64,000 bases of DNA from Biomphalaria glabrata (lineage: Eukaryota > Mollusca > Gastropoda > Planorbidae): positions 40,382,701-40,446,700 of the forward strand of contig NC_074717.1 of assembly GCF_947242115.1 (NCBI RefSeq), given 5' to 3'. The notes beneath the pieces are model-generated. The model was given only the letters and a program-made list of their open reading frames with translations. It was not told the DNA's origin and ran no database searches. The translations under genes were made by a program, and so were the position numbers. Positions 10,701 to 25,700 of the stretch are shown here, one piece after another; within the stretch, counting starts at the first letter, position 1, and every line of letters starts with the position of its first letter.

Positions 10701-13700
10701 ATTTGACATATAAGATATTTGCTGAAGTGCTGTCAAAGCCTTAAAAAAGTTATAGAATAAGTAGGAAACTCCGCTTTTTTTTTTTTTTTGTTGGTATTAT
10801 TATTATTGGTGATTTAATTTAATTCACTAACATTATTATAGGTAGCCACTGATGGACTTATATTGAAGGGTTGGTACAGGACAGTCACATTGGCTGTGTA
10901 TGGCTGGGAAACAGTTGTAAAGCCACCACAAGATTCACCACCTCCTCCTCCACCACCTCTGCCAGGTCATCAGCCCCCCCAAAGCAAAGCCAAAATACCA
11001 GGTAACCAGCATTTTTCATAGTCCATTTCAACTCTATATTTTCTTTTCACCATCATCATCTTTCCTTAGTATTCCTTAAGGAACATAGGGCCTCAGTAAA
11101 CAGGCCACTCTCCATGTTCTCTTTCTAGTTTTTTTTTTAATGGCTTCCCAGCTCTTTCCTGTCCTCTTTGATTCATCTAGTACACTGCATCACTGCATTC
11201 TTTTTGGTCTTCCTCTACTCTTGTACCCTGGGGGTTCCACTCTAAGGCCTGTCTAGCTCTGTTGCTGGTATCTTTTCAAAGGGTGTGACCAATCCATCTC
11301 CACTTCCTCTCTAAGGCCTGTCTAGCTCTGTTGCTGGTATCTTTTCAAAGGGTGTGACCAATCCATCTCCACTTCCTCTCTAAGATCTGCACCTCTTTAT
11401 TTCTCTTCCCACGCCATCTCCCACAGTTTGTTGTACCAGTGTAATTTCAAGATATTTCTCAGTTATCTGTTGATGAAGGTCTGTACTTTTTGTGTTGCTG
11501 CTTCAATTGTTCTCCATGTTGTGTTTTCATTTTTGTAAATGAAAAAGTTGTTCAGCTAAGTTTTCTAACTGTTATTTTAAGTTCATTAAATTCTCATCAC
11601 ATTTTTCTTATCTTGTAACACTATTCATCCAATTGTTCCTAATGTTAAAAAAGTAAAGTAAAGTTCCCCTTTCAGACATTGTGGTCTATAGGATATATGA
11701 TGATGTAAATGTCATCTGTTTCTGTGGCCTATGGTTAACGAGGGTGTCATGTGGCTAGCAGAACAACCAACCGCTTTTACTTTTCCCCAACTAATGTAAG
11801 GTAACCATTAGAGCTGGGTGGACTCAGAGGCGCCCTATAAGATCCTGAAATTCAAAATCCCAGTCTTCACCAGGATTCAAACTCGGGAACCCCAGTTCAG
11901 AAGCCATGCTTTTTACTGCTCAGCCACTTCTTCATAATGAGTTCTAGTGGGTAAGTTTAAATGTGTGTTTGTTAGTTGAATATAAAATTCCAGGCTTAAT
12001 CTTAAGTCTTATATTTGGTTTAAGGTTTGGACATCTCAGATGAGGAGACAACAAAACCAGTGGTTCAACAGCAACATAAGCTTGACTTCCTTAATGAACA
12101 AGTCCAGAAACGGCAGCAGTTGACGGCAGCATCTTCAGGTAGAGACTTACACAAACCATCCTCAATAGAAGACTCATTTGATGTTCTACGAAAACTTTCA
12201 CCTAGAAGAGACATTAGCCGTGATACAGACCGCAGCACTATCCGTGATCAAGATCGAGGCTTAAGCCGTGACTTAGACAGAGGCTCAAGCCGTGACAAGG
12301 ATCGTGATTACACATTTCCTCCAGAGCCTAATGAACCATATGAGCTAAGAGAAAAAACTGAAAGGGATCGTTCTCGATCACGCGAACGTGACAGAGATTC
12401 TCGCCACACAAGCAGAGATGATGAGCGCCCTCATTCTAGAGAGGACAGAGAGAGAGAGCATAGACGTGAGCGAATCGGGCGCCACGGTTCTAGAGAGTTG
12501 GAAGGAAGAGACAGCAAGGATCATTCTCGAGAGAGGTCTCGTGAGCCAAGAGATAGCAAAGACAATCGTGACAGTTCCGAAAGGGAAAGGGTGAGAGAGG
12601 AACGCCACAGAGACAGGAGTGAGAGAGACAGTGGTCGTGACCTTGAAGACAAAGAAAGGGAAATAAAACTAATTGAGACAAGAGAGAGAGAATCTGAGCA
12701 GAAAGAAAAGGAGATGAAAGAAAAAGAACGAGAGAAAGATTTACTGAGAGAAAAAGAGCAAAGAGAAAAAGACATGAAAGAGAGAGAGCAAAAAGAAAAG
12801 GAAAAAGAAAAAGAAGCAGAAAAAGACAGAGAGCGACAAGCTAAAGAAAGAGAATTAGAATGTGAACGAGAAAAGGAGAGATTTGCAGAAAGAGAAGTTC
12901 GCAGTAAAGAACATGATAGACCGGTATCAAAGCAACCTAGTAGTTTAAGATCGAGGTCTCGTTCTGGCTCAAGAACTCGCAAAAGATCTATCTCTCCCTC
13001 AAAGCCAAGGTCTAGCCGTAATAGAAAAAGATCAAGATCAAGGTCAAAAGAGCCTATCAAGCCACCAGAACCTCCTCTCAGTAAGTTATTTGCTTATTTT
13101 CTTTGATTAATATTGCTATCATGGTGTTTTTTATTTTATTTATTTATTTATTTTTTTGTGTGTTGATTTTTTAAACATTGCTTTTCTAAAGCACATCTGT
13201 CATGCATTCTCAATGTGCAGTGGTCCAATCTCTTTTGTGGAGGGGGAGTTTGGGAGAAGTTTTCTGTGCTACCTTAAAGCTTTCAGCAAACACAACTTAG
13301 CTAGAGTCAGGTTTTGAGCTTGGGCCCCCTTCAAACAGAGCCAAGCAGTATATGCCTCTCAGCTACACACTTCATGATTTAGTTATACGTCTAAACTGTT
13401 CAGTAATTTTGTAGTGCATTGCCAGTGCTGACTGTGCTCTGGTGTTGAAAACATTCTTACAAAACTACTCTTCTTCTTGCATTATTGGAAATGTAATATG
13501 CAAATTAATGAACTGTTTTTTGTTGTGTTTCAAGCAATAGCCAGTGTTAGTATAATGGGGAGCTCATTTTTTTCCCTTCACACTTAAATAAAAGTAAAGT
13601 TCCCCTTTCAGACCTTGTGATGATGTAAAAGTCATCTGTTTCTGTGGCCTACGGTTAACGAGGGTGTTATGTGGCCAGCACAACGACCAACTGCCTTTAC

Positions 13701-16700
13701 TTTTCCCCAACTAATGGCAGGTACCCATTAGAGTTGGGTGGACTCAGAGGCACTCAAAGATCCTGAAATAAAAAAAATCCTAGTCTTCACCAGGATTCGA
13801 ATACAGGACCCCTGGTTTGGAAACCAAGCGCTTAACCCCTCACCCACCACGCCTCTCTCACACTTAAATGGGACCATTCAATTTCATCTCCCTAATCTTC
13901 AATGTGTCTTTTGTTTTAAATTGGCGCATCATGTCCGAGTTATGTGCAGCCAGCAAACAAGAAAAACTGTGACTAGAATGTATAAGAAGAGTGTATACTA
14001 CTAAATATAGCAGTGGTCTTCAACCTTTTTTGGCCTACCGCCCCCTTTTCGAATTTTTCCTTTAAAAAAAATCCGCCAGCGCCCCCCTCTAAGAAAAACA
14101 GTTATAAAGAAGCGTGAGTAGGCAACTTTTAACAAAATATCATCAATCTATTAATTTGTATGCTGTTAATAACACTTATCCCGCTTGGGAGACGACCGCA
14201 TGCCAAAGGCGATTGTTGTTAACTCCTTGGCCTATGACTGACGAGCTTTGAGGAGGACTGAGTTACAAAGGTTCCCAACTCCCCCGTGAGCGCTATAAAG
14301 ATTTATTCAGGCGCCATTTCGCTCTTACTGGCATAGAGGAAAGTACCTGGCAGCATTCTCTGGCAGCAGATAGCCTCTGAGAGAAACAGTTCTAGAGCTC
14401 TTAGAAAATCTGTGGGACAAACATTTGATATTCAAAGAAAAGCCAGCATACAACGGCTTTGTCTGCATAATTTCGGGAAAATATGTAGGTCGCAGTTGGG
14501 TTTTCGTAGTTATGTGAAACACTGGACTCAGCCTTAGCCTAATCTTCGGAATTAAAGGCAAAAACAGCCAATATTATCATTATGCAAACATTATGTCAAA
14601 TAGTTTGCAGTGATTACACACAAAAAATAATTGTAAAGACTTTTTTTTCAAATCCTAAGAATAGTCTCCGTTTAAATTTTTGAATATTAGGGCCTACTGT
14701 TTTTAGGTTTAATTGTAAATTTAGTTTTAATTTTTAATATAAATATTATTATTGCTGAATTCACTACAAAATGATATTAAGCTAATGGTAACCTTGTGCC
14801 TCCTGCAGTCTGACAATATAAAAAATTTCAAGCTTTAAGTTAGCCAAGGCAAGGCGAAGGTCTCCTCTATTTGCTACATCCAGTCTATTTCTTTCCTTAT
14901 TCATTAACTTTGTTACGCACTAAATCTAGGTTAACCATGTATGTTTACTGAAAAGCTAAAACATAATTCCAATTTCGACCACAGTTTTGGAATTTTACTG
15001 AAACATTTAAATGCAGCCACATCTCTGTTGTGCCTCCAGGGGCGTAGCTAAGAATTTCCATCGTTTGAGGGCCGGGGGGGGGGGGGGGGGCTTGACATCT
15101 TTGGGGGCCGCTGCATTTTGCGTAATATTTAATTTAATTAATTAAAAAAGCACTAATTTGCCCCCCCCCCTTAAATGGGGGCCCGGTTAATTTTCAAATT
15201 CCCCCCCCTCCACCCACCCTAGCTATGCCACTGTGTGCCTCCTATGTTTACATTCTTTTTAATGAAGACATAGTTTTTTTTTTGTAAATCTATTTTTTCC
15301 TGCAACTCAATTTGAACGTCAGTAACAGATGTTTAATAATTGTCATTTATATATATATATTATATATATATTTATTTTAGAAGCGAATCTTAATTTCTTC
15401 ATAGAGCATTTTTATGTGAATTGCATAGATATCGGTGTCCTTGGGCAGTAATCATTTGTCAACAAACAAGTTATGTGAGATTTTAAAACTCTTTAAAATA
15501 GATTTAATATCTCAATAAAAGAGAAAATAATATTATCAATAAAAGTCAATCTCTTTCCTAGCAGTCGGAGGTTCGTTTCATTCATTTGTGTTAGATGCCT
15601 ACCATGTAAAACAATTTTTTTTTAGCCTGCTTTAAGTCATCGCCAACCGTTGAATCTTCCCGTTTCTCAAAAAAAAAAAATATTTAAGAGCCTAAAAAAA
15701 CGAGCCATAACAATTAACAAACCCCTTTCGAAATCCAGCGAACTTCAGTTTATAACAAGAGTCTAACACCTTTTTCATCATTTGTTTCACAAAACTGTTG
15801 AAAGATGTTCTTATTTTCGGCATGGGTTTGTATTTTATTTACAGTTTTATAATTAGATTCAAATAGAAATGAAATTGTGGGCTAAACTTTTCTTGTGTAT
15901 CATAACTCACAATGTGAATAGTGAACAGATTTGTTCTTTATTCTATATTACCTATATGAAGTCATTGTAGCGTCCAACCACTGATGGTTTCCTATATGTC
16001 CTTATAAGCTACATAACTAGACAATTTTGAAATAATATTTCATCTCTAACAGAAAAAATGTCTTTTTGTGTTACATATGTTTTAAAATAAATTTAGTTTT
16101 AATCAATTTTTCAACAATATCATAAGAATTTTTAAAAAGCTATGCATTTTTCTAAGAAGCCATTAATACATATCCTGCTTTGCCGTTTTTTGTTTTTAAT
16201 ATTGTTTTAATTGTAGATTTTTATAATTGTTCATGAATATTATTTTTGGATATCGCTATATGTTCGTGAAGCCAACTTGGTTTCATAACCTCATCTGAAA
16301 ATGCCATCAAAGTAGATCTTACTTTTTTTCTAGTGGCAATTCACTAAATCTCAAGGAAATATTACATGACATACCAATGAGTTTTCGTAACAACATTTTA
16401 TCAATGTTTTTTGTTTTTAAAACGTTAAATTATTCTATTAAATGTTACCTTTAATGTTTTTTGCAATTAACATTTACATATCAATATATTAACATATGTA
16501 GATACAATAAACTATAATCTAAAAGGCCTATTGCCTACTTTGTTTATCAAATCTTAAACGTTTATATGCGCGAGATCCATGGACAATAAATACTCTACGA
16601 TCACAGCAAAGAGTAAGAATTTAAAAATAGAAAATGGGATTCCCGAACTCAATTTCTAATGCTGTTTCTGTTCCTAAATTAGAAGCAAGTTAACTATAAT

Positions 16701-19700
16701 TTGTCTATATTTAGTTTCCCAGCTTTAATGTTGAAGAATTTTTAAATTTCTTTTGTTTCAGAGCACCTTTAGTTTCTTCTTTATGCCCAGCGCCCCCTTA
16801 CCGCCCCATTTTGTGCCCAGCGCCCCCCTACCGCCCCTTTGGCTCTCAGCGCCCCCCAAAAATATCACCCCTGTTGAAGACCACTGAAATATAGCTTACA
16901 GTACATCAGCATTAATTATGCCATGTCTTGCTTGTGTTCAAAATAGAAGCACTTTTATTTTTCTGTCATCAAAGGTGGAGATGAAGACAATGATGAGGAT
17001 GAAGAAGCCCCTGAGGATGAAGAAATGGAAGATCAAGACTTGTTTAATGCAGGTTCTGAGAGATCAGGACTGCGTCGCTACAAAGGGCCTGCATCTGATG
17101 GAGAAGATAGGGTAACACCTTATATAATTATTTTATTTTGTTAACAAACTGAAAAAACAAAATTCAAATCCTTATTTTTTCTTATATAAATTTTTGTTGT
17201 ATAGAATATATCTAAAAAAAAATTATCTATTATAACTTTCAGTCTATGGCTGACTGTAAAATTAATAACACCTTATAAATTATTTTATTTTTTAACAAAC
17301 TGAAAAAAAAAAATCAAAACCTTATTTCCTTTTTTTTTTAATATAATTTTTTTGTTATATAGGATATAGATCTATCTAAAAAAAAAAAATAGGAATTATA
17401 ACTTCCTGGCTACAGCTGACTGTAAAATAAAAAAAAAATTATTAATGTGATTACATAATATTTGATATTATTTTATGCATTTAAAATTTAACAAAAAATC
17501 ATTATTTGAACACTGATGCATTGTTTTAGTATACTCATTTTAAGTTTAAAATTTCATAGCAGTTTCATGTCCTTATGAGGATCTTAGCCCTAATCTTAAC
17601 CAGTTCTCTTATATTATACTTATCTTTCAATAAGAGTGTGATTATTTTTTACATAGCTATTTTATTTGATCCTAGCTGTAACAATGTGCTACTGTATTTC
17701 CCAGGAAGTAGAAAAGGACTATGAAGATATCTCCTCTGAGGATGAAATGGCTGCAATTGAAGACCCCACCATGATGCAGGTTAGACAACTTAACACTTTT
17801 TGTTTTCTACTTACCAAATTAAATTTGTTGATAACTTTTTCGTTTTCTAGGTAACTGAACAATTTACATCCAACTAACTTTACTATAAACAAATTGTGTT
17901 TGTTCAACTCTTTTTATTTGTTGATTAAGGTTTGTTGTATTTGTTAATCTCCCATACCATTTGTTAAGTTCATTCTGTGAGTGTATACATGAGGTTCACA
18001 TTACCATGTTACATTATCATAATGATTATATACTTGGAAAACATATTAGTTGAAACATTCTCTTATCATTAAAAACTAAAATGATTTTTAAGTTAAATTT
18101 TCGTTATGAGAACAATTAATCATTATGCTTTTAAAATCTTATTGACAGTTACATTTGGTTAGGGTATAACACTTCATTTAATTTATGTTTCATATTGAAA
18201 AATGGTAAAAATAGTTAAAAATGTTAATATTATTTTTTTTTTTCCAAATGCAATGATAAAGTTCATACAAAAAAAAAAAAAGAAAAGAAAAAAACAACAA
18301 CTCAGTTGATACTTTGTTCTACTTTTAATTTTATTTGTTGAGAATAGATTCTACCATTGCTTCTCAAATTTCTTATGCTGTTAAACAGTTTAATGTTGAA
18401 TACCAATACTTTTCATTTAGACTTCTTAAAGTAAAGCTAAGAAAATGTTTTTTTGACAAAAAAACAACTAGTGCCACCAATTTGAGAAGCACTGTTAGGT
18501 GTTTGCATGAATTTACTTTTAGAAACAAGTTTTCCTAACATTTTGTTTTAACACTGAACTTTTGACAGGTTTTAGATCTGTATGAGCTAGAGGAAGAACC
18601 ATGGGGAGGTTTTCACACCTTGAACCCAGTAGAATTTTATGTAACACCTTTAATGGTTAGTTAGTTTCAAAGTTTCTATGTCTTTAAATGAGATTAAATT
18701 TTGTATTTCGTTTCATTTTCTGAACTTTAAGCTTACTTATAAGTAATAAGTTAGTATACAAAAATACTGTTTCTTTTCTTTTTAGGCATGCTTTGTTGTT
18801 TGATTATCTTCATGTATGCACAGTGTATTTAAAACTATATTGAGATTTAATAATAGCCATTCACACTGAATGATAATTTTAAAAAATCAGTGAAAGCAAA
18901 TAAATTGGTTGCATCATCATCTTTCTTTTGTGTTCCTCATGGAACTTAGGGCCTCAGTAAAAACACGCCACTCTCCACGATCTCTTGCTAGTTTTTTTTA
19001 ACAGCTTCCCGGCTCTTTCCTGTCCTTTTGGCTTCATCTGGTACACTGCATCGCCACATTCTTTTTGGTCTTCCTCTGTGTCTTGTGGCCTAGGGGTTCC
19101 TCTCTAAGGCCTGTCTAGCTCTGTTGTTGGTATCTTTTCTAAGAGTGTGACCAGTCCATCTCCACTTTCTCTCTAAGATCTGCACTTCTATATTTTTCTG
19201 TCCATCTATCTATCTCAGTTTGATGTTTTCTATTTTGTCATACCAGTGTATTTTCAAGATATTTTTCAGTTATCTGTTGATGAAGGTCTGTACTTGTTTT
19301 GTTGTTGCTTCAGCTGCTCTCCATGTTTCAGAACCATACAGAACCATATTAGAGTTAAAGATTCTTATTTTAGTCTTGTTAGAGATGTGGGGAGATTTCC
19401 AGGTTGATTTAAGGTGTGTAAATATCTGACACACTAGATTAATTCCACCTGATACACTCCCAAGGTATATGAAACTATCTACTTGGTCTATGGTCTGAGA
19501 ATCCAATTCTATGTTTCCATTTTGTTTGTTGTAAATAAATAGGTTTAGTGACATATAAATTGTCTTCACATTACATACCTCATATTATAGTCAAATGGTA
19601 GATTACTCTTAATATACATGAAAGATATTTCATATTTTGATGTATCAAGTAAAATATTTATCTTTGTTTATTCATCATTAAGTTAAATCTCTTGTTTAAA

Positions 19701-22700
19701 ACTGAAACTGTTTTATGTTCTAACTCTGAAAATTGTTTTTATTGAAAATAAATCTTCAAAAGGAGTTAAAGAGCCCGGCACTGTCCAAGTTTGAAATTCA
19801 GATGTTGCGCTATGCTAGTCATGATGATGGTGCAATTGAAAGACCACAAGAGGCCATTGAGTTGTTGAACATCATTTATACCTTTACTCAGGAAGAACAT
19901 ACAGACAAGTAAATCTCAAGTTTTGTTATAATTATGTGATTTATTTATATACTAGTCGACCGCCTTAGCATACCCCGCTATTTTGCAGGGCCGGCCTTAG
20001 GTGACCGCAGTGGGCTCCGCACTTATGCGACTGCAGTGGGCCCCGCACTTTCATAGGACCCGCGCTAATTCTAAGTGTATAATTATTAAATTAAACCATT
20101 GGAAATCTCCTGAAATTGCAAAATATATGAAAAAGTCCTGGAAATATCCGGAAATTATTAAAATCTTTAGAAAACTCATACAAATCTCCTGAAATATATA
20201 GACAAAAATTGTCATTTTGGGGTGTCATTCAATATAGAAAATGCCAATCCTACGCACGATAAAAAAAACCCGGCATTATCCCGTAATTTTGGAATCTGGT
20301 TAAAGAAGCTTCTTGCACCTCAAACTAATGAAGAATTACTTTAGTTTAACAATTCTCGTAGATAGATTGAAACATTTGGTAATTCTAACTATTGAGCGTG
20401 ATCTATGTAGGAAACAGAATTATTATGATATACTGTATGACTTTGCTACACGCAAGGCTCGTATAGTAATTCTGTACGTAGTAAAGAATGAATAAAATGC
20501 AAAGACGAATTTATTTTCTAATACAAACTCTTAAATTTCACTTATTATCCGTGGCGTAACTCTAGTTCGTCCGACTTGCAGAAATAAGAGAGTGAACTTT
20601 CCTTCGCTTCTTCTTGTCCAAACTCTTGAGCGAAGAAGAGAATTATATATATAGAAATTTATTTTTTAATTTTTTTTTTGGTCATCTTAACAGTTGAAAC
20701 ATAAATATGAAAACTTGTTTATTTTTCTTTTGCCTTTTTTTTTCTTTTAAATAATTCAATGTCCACTCTCTTATAAGGGGGGAAGGTTTTTATCCAGACT
20801 CTTCCCAAATAGATAAAAATATGAAGTAAAAAATGTAAAGTAGGGAATCTGTAATTACATTTATCCATTATAAACGTATGTATTGCAAAATGTTATTAGT
20901 GTTTATTTGTTTGTTTGTTTTCCATGTTTTGGATGTTCCTTCAGAGTTGAAGATAGTTTACCTCCTAGTCCAAACCTCCCGCAGGACGACGGGGGATGGG
21001 AGCGGGCAGGGTTTGAACCCGGGACTATTGATAAATCCGAATGAAAGTCCAGCGGGCAAACCGCATGACCAGGCAGTCATAGTCAAAACATGAAGAACTA
21101 TTGTGTGTTTTTCATTTTGTATTTAATTGTACACGTTTATATTTAGTATCATAAAACTCTTTTTTTCTTTTCCAGATGGGTTGTAGCTATAGAAGAGTTG
21201 CCAGATCTTTTAGAGAAGGGCTTGTCTTATTTGATGATACATGAGAATAAGAATGGTGAGTGTCCATACATTTTGTCTCTTATGCAATAATTTTTTGTAG
21301 TTCTCTTAAATAGCTAATGTTTTACTTCAACATTTTCTTTGTTTTTCACAAGATTTTCTTGACACACTGGTCAGTTGGGCTATTAAAGGTTGTGATTCAG
21401 ATATTGCTATGAGCCAGCTTGATGCAGCTTTTAAGGTCAGACATTTGAAGGCTGGCATCAGACTTGCTGGCTGTCTTTCAGTCCTGAATGAGCAAATAGC
21501 ACTTACGCTATTGGTGAGTACATTATTAAGACATGAATGGTTGTTTCTTAAATTTGCATGGTTAACAAAGAATTTTATCTGCATACATTTTCCTCACTTT
21601 GACCTTTCTGACAGATAACAATATTAAAGTTTATTTTCTTGTTAGAGTTAACTGTCCCGAACAAAAATTCTATGTAAAATGTGTAAAACTGTAGGAACCT
21701 TTTTTCCAACTAATATTTTTTGCTTGTTAAAAATTGTCTAAAAATATAAAAAATAGATTTAGTTACATTGATAAAAAAAATGGGACCTTTAACAAACTTC
21801 ATAACTTTTTCCAAATTAATCAATATTTATTAAACTAAAATACCACTGAAATTATTATTATTATTATTTTTTTTTTTTTTACTATTTAACCTTCACTATA
21901 ATAATGATTTTATCATTTAGTGTGTTTATACTACAATATAAATATAACTTTCAACTTTTCTTATACCTAAATTAAATTCTCCTAGCAAAGGGGCATACAG
22001 TTAAAACTTGTGTCTTTGATTGAGAGTGAGTATATTGTCTTCAGTATCAAGCACTTGGCCCTGAGATCTCTTTCCAAAACAACCCACTTTGCTGTTGGAA
22101 CACAGTGGTTCCTTGGAGTTCATCCTGACTACACCAAGGGAGACAATGAGGAGACAGGATATCAAAGACTTGTCAGAAACTTGCTCTTAGAAAAGGTGTT
22201 TGTTTTTTTTTAAACTAGAATTGTGTATTAGCTACATATGATGTTAACCTCTGTGGAAATATACAAGATAGTAGATATAGATCTTATATTAAATGATTAA
22301 ATTTCTGTAGCCTTGTACAGTCTTGTGACGTAAAACCTTTAGATTCAAGTTTAACTTACACAGAATGTATTTTAGTGCTTACATACTAAACATCAATATA
22401 TACCAAGCTCACCTACATTCACACTATTAAAACATCAATGTATCAAACCCTTGGTACACACTTTAAAAAATTTCTTTTTTAAATTAGCTCAAAAAAATTT
22501 CTGACAAGAAAAAAAAAGAAAACCTTTAGATGAAATGTATGCTATGCTAAGTGTTGCTCTTGATTTATCTGACTGGACAGAAAAACTTTATTGAATGCAT
22601 TCATTGTAAACTTACAGTAGCAAATATAACTATAAAAAAGCCAAATAAACTGATGGGCTGTATTCATTTAATGTATAAGAACTTATACTTACAGTTAGCA

Positions 22701-25700
22701 TAATTTACATGTCTAGTGTTGAGGATAATTACATTGTTATAGTTTGTCAGAATAATTATAATAATGGTAATGTCTTTGATTACGAATATTAAAAATGAGT
22801 GCAGTGTTTCACATGACTATGTAAACCCATTTGTGACCTGCATATTTTTCTGCAGCTCGGGCAGACTAATTTATTGTCCACTGGCAGTCTATTTAAGTTT
22901 TCATTTTCTGCACCTGTCTTCAATAAGGGCTTTTCTTTGGGTGTCAAATGTGTGCCCTGCAGCCTTATGGAGAGCTCTCCAACTGTCTCTTTCAGATTGT
23001 CAGAATGAGAAGAATATTTAAATCTTAAGCTTATTACACCATGGTCTTTAAAATACAAGACTTTAAGGACTATTCTCATTTCAGGAAAGGCTATTTGAGA
23101 TATTTTCATTTTCTTAAAGTTAAATAAATGTATACTGTTTTTGCATTTTTAATCAATAATGAATATAGCCTAGATGTAGGTAGAATGAAAGAAAACTTCA
23201 ATTTTTATTTTTAACTGCTGTTTCAAAATATTTTACAGATTGTAAAACTAACAATGTCAATGACAGCACTTCTCAGAAAAATTCACTTTTATGAAACCCT
23301 TACTAATCTCTACAATACTGTCGAAAGGTAAGATGCTTTCTTTTATCCTGCATTTTTGATGAAAGAGATAAAGCTGAGTCCACCTGCTTGTTAAAGTTAA
23401 TAAATACAAATAATTCAAATTAAGCATTAAAAAAAAAACAACAAAAAAACATCCACTTTATGCACATTCTTTAAAATATTTGTCTGACTAGAATTGTGTC
23501 CAGTTGTCCAATTCCTGATGAGTCCAGCAATGAAGAAGATGAACAGCCACAGTTAAAAGATGAAGATACAAACAAGATATTGGCTGACCTCGAGGAGGCC
23601 ACACAGATTTTTACTGATCCCCATTTTTATATAGTAAGTTAATGAATTAATTTTGTATTTCTTATGTTTGTAATAATATTATTCTACATTTTTCTCACTT
23701 TTTATGGAAACACATTTCACTTTTATTTTGAATATTTTTCATTCATATATATGCAGTGCAGGATTACTAAGCAGCTATTTTATCAGCATAGCATTTTTAA
23801 GAAAATGCATTTTTTTTCTTTCTACTATGGTCAAAGCATAGTTAAATTTTTGATGTTGGTTAAAAAAATAGTTGGTATGCTTGTTGTCAGAGATTGATAT
23901 CCATTTATTATCTTTAAAAAAAAAGCAATAATGTCTGAATATCAAACACTAGGATTAAAATTCAGCATTTGAGGTATGTACTGATGCCTTTTTTTTGTTC
24001 ATGTTTTGTTAGTCTGACAATTGAGTGTTTGTTCCACTTCAGGGCCAACAACATAATGCTGTACCTTACACATTGTTAGTGGACACCAATACCAAGTCAT
24101 CAGAGTCATTGGAAACTATTTACAATATAGCTGATTCCTGGTGAGTGTTATAGTTGGGCAGATCCTTAGAAGTAAATGTAAATAGGGCATGGTGGCTGAG
24201 TGGCAAAGCACTTGGCTTCTGAGCTGAGGGGTCTCTAGATTAAATCCAGGTGAAGACTTCAAGATTTTTGGGATGCCCCTGAGTCCACCCCATTAGTTGG
24301 GGAAAGTAAAGTCGGTTGGTCATTGTGCTGGCACTTGAAACCCTAATTAACCATGGATGACCTTTACATCATCTGCCTTATAGAGCGGATCTGAAATATA
24401 GAAATAGTCATATAACATTATTATGTTGTTTAATATTGTTTTCTACTCCACCATTTAGCTTATGTTCAATGTTTACTTTCAAGTTGGCTAGACAAGTTTA
24501 GTTCTTAAAACAAACATAGCCTGAAACATAGTTCATGTCAAAGATTATCATATTTGAAAACATAGAAGAGGCTAGTCTACATTTTGTTAGTGAATGTCTT
24601 TTGGTGTATTGCAGTGGTCTTCTGGAGAGTCTGTTTGCCTTGCTGTCATGTCCAGCCTCCGCTGCTAACCCTAGTGTATACCTCTCTGTCCACACTATCC
24701 TGCAGAGGTTCATGTCCACCCAGGATGGCCTTCTCTATCTGTGTTCTCACCCAGATGTCATCAATGGGATCATCAGGTGTCTCTTACAGATGGTGGTAAG
24801 TATTCAGTTTTTAGTCTAGTACTATAATCTATCTATATATAAAGAAGACAAAAGAGTTAAATTATTTAAATTTTGTCTACATCCATTTCATCACTGTACA
24901 CTAGTATACCTATATAATCTTTTAATCTTGTCTTGAAAGTAGCTTATGTAAGGTTTAGCTATGAGAAGATTTAAATTAGCTGTTGCACCTATTTAGTGGA
25001 TTTTCAAAAGTGTTTTTAGTAGAGATCAAAATGTGATGGCCAGGCAACACAAAAGCAATAGTGACTTTCCCCATTGGGACAGCAAAAAATTTTGTTAATA
25101 CTTTTTGGCTTTTAAAGTATTCTTTTTACCATTTTTATTAATTCATTTGGAACAATTTAAATAATGTAAATAATTTATATCCAGCAGAAAAAAATTCATA
25201 TTCATATTATATTTTCATTGATTATTATTAGATTACAGTGATCTAGTATAGTGATCTTCATAAACAAACATTTAGGTGTCTTAAGCATTGCTAATTAAAA
25301 GTGTCAAAGCTATTTTACATATGCTATTTCTCACAGTTAATATAGTTTACCATAGTTTTACAATCCTTTTGTAAATAAAATATTTTTAAAAAGTCTCAAT
25401 CATATTGTATCTACCTCATTACTGTGGGAAAAAAAATGTGAACAAAGGTTTTGACCTTATAAAAACAGTTATTTATATCAAAATGTGAACAAAGGTTTTG
25501 ACCTTATAAAAACAGTTATTTATATCAAAATGTGAACAAAGGTTTTGACCTTATATTCTTACATGATACCTTCAAAAAAAAAAAAGTCCAGTAGGGAATC
25601 CACGCCGAGGGTGCCATTATCCTGTTGATTGTTAGAAAGGCTTTTATCCAACAACCAGGCCTGGACATGTGGCTCTTCACCCCTGTAATGTCTGAGAGTT

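Noticed and set aside
12521-13060. A 179-residue minus-strand open frame rich in Ser, Leu and Phe
   Set aside because: It is the antisense of the Arg/Glu-rich VIRMA exon 6; low-complexity purine tracts create long open frames on the other strand. No domain is recognisable.
24535-24819. A stand-alone gene of about 90 residues
   Set aside because: It is VIRMA exon 17 plus flanking intron; the frame continues through the splice junctions at 24615 and 24795.
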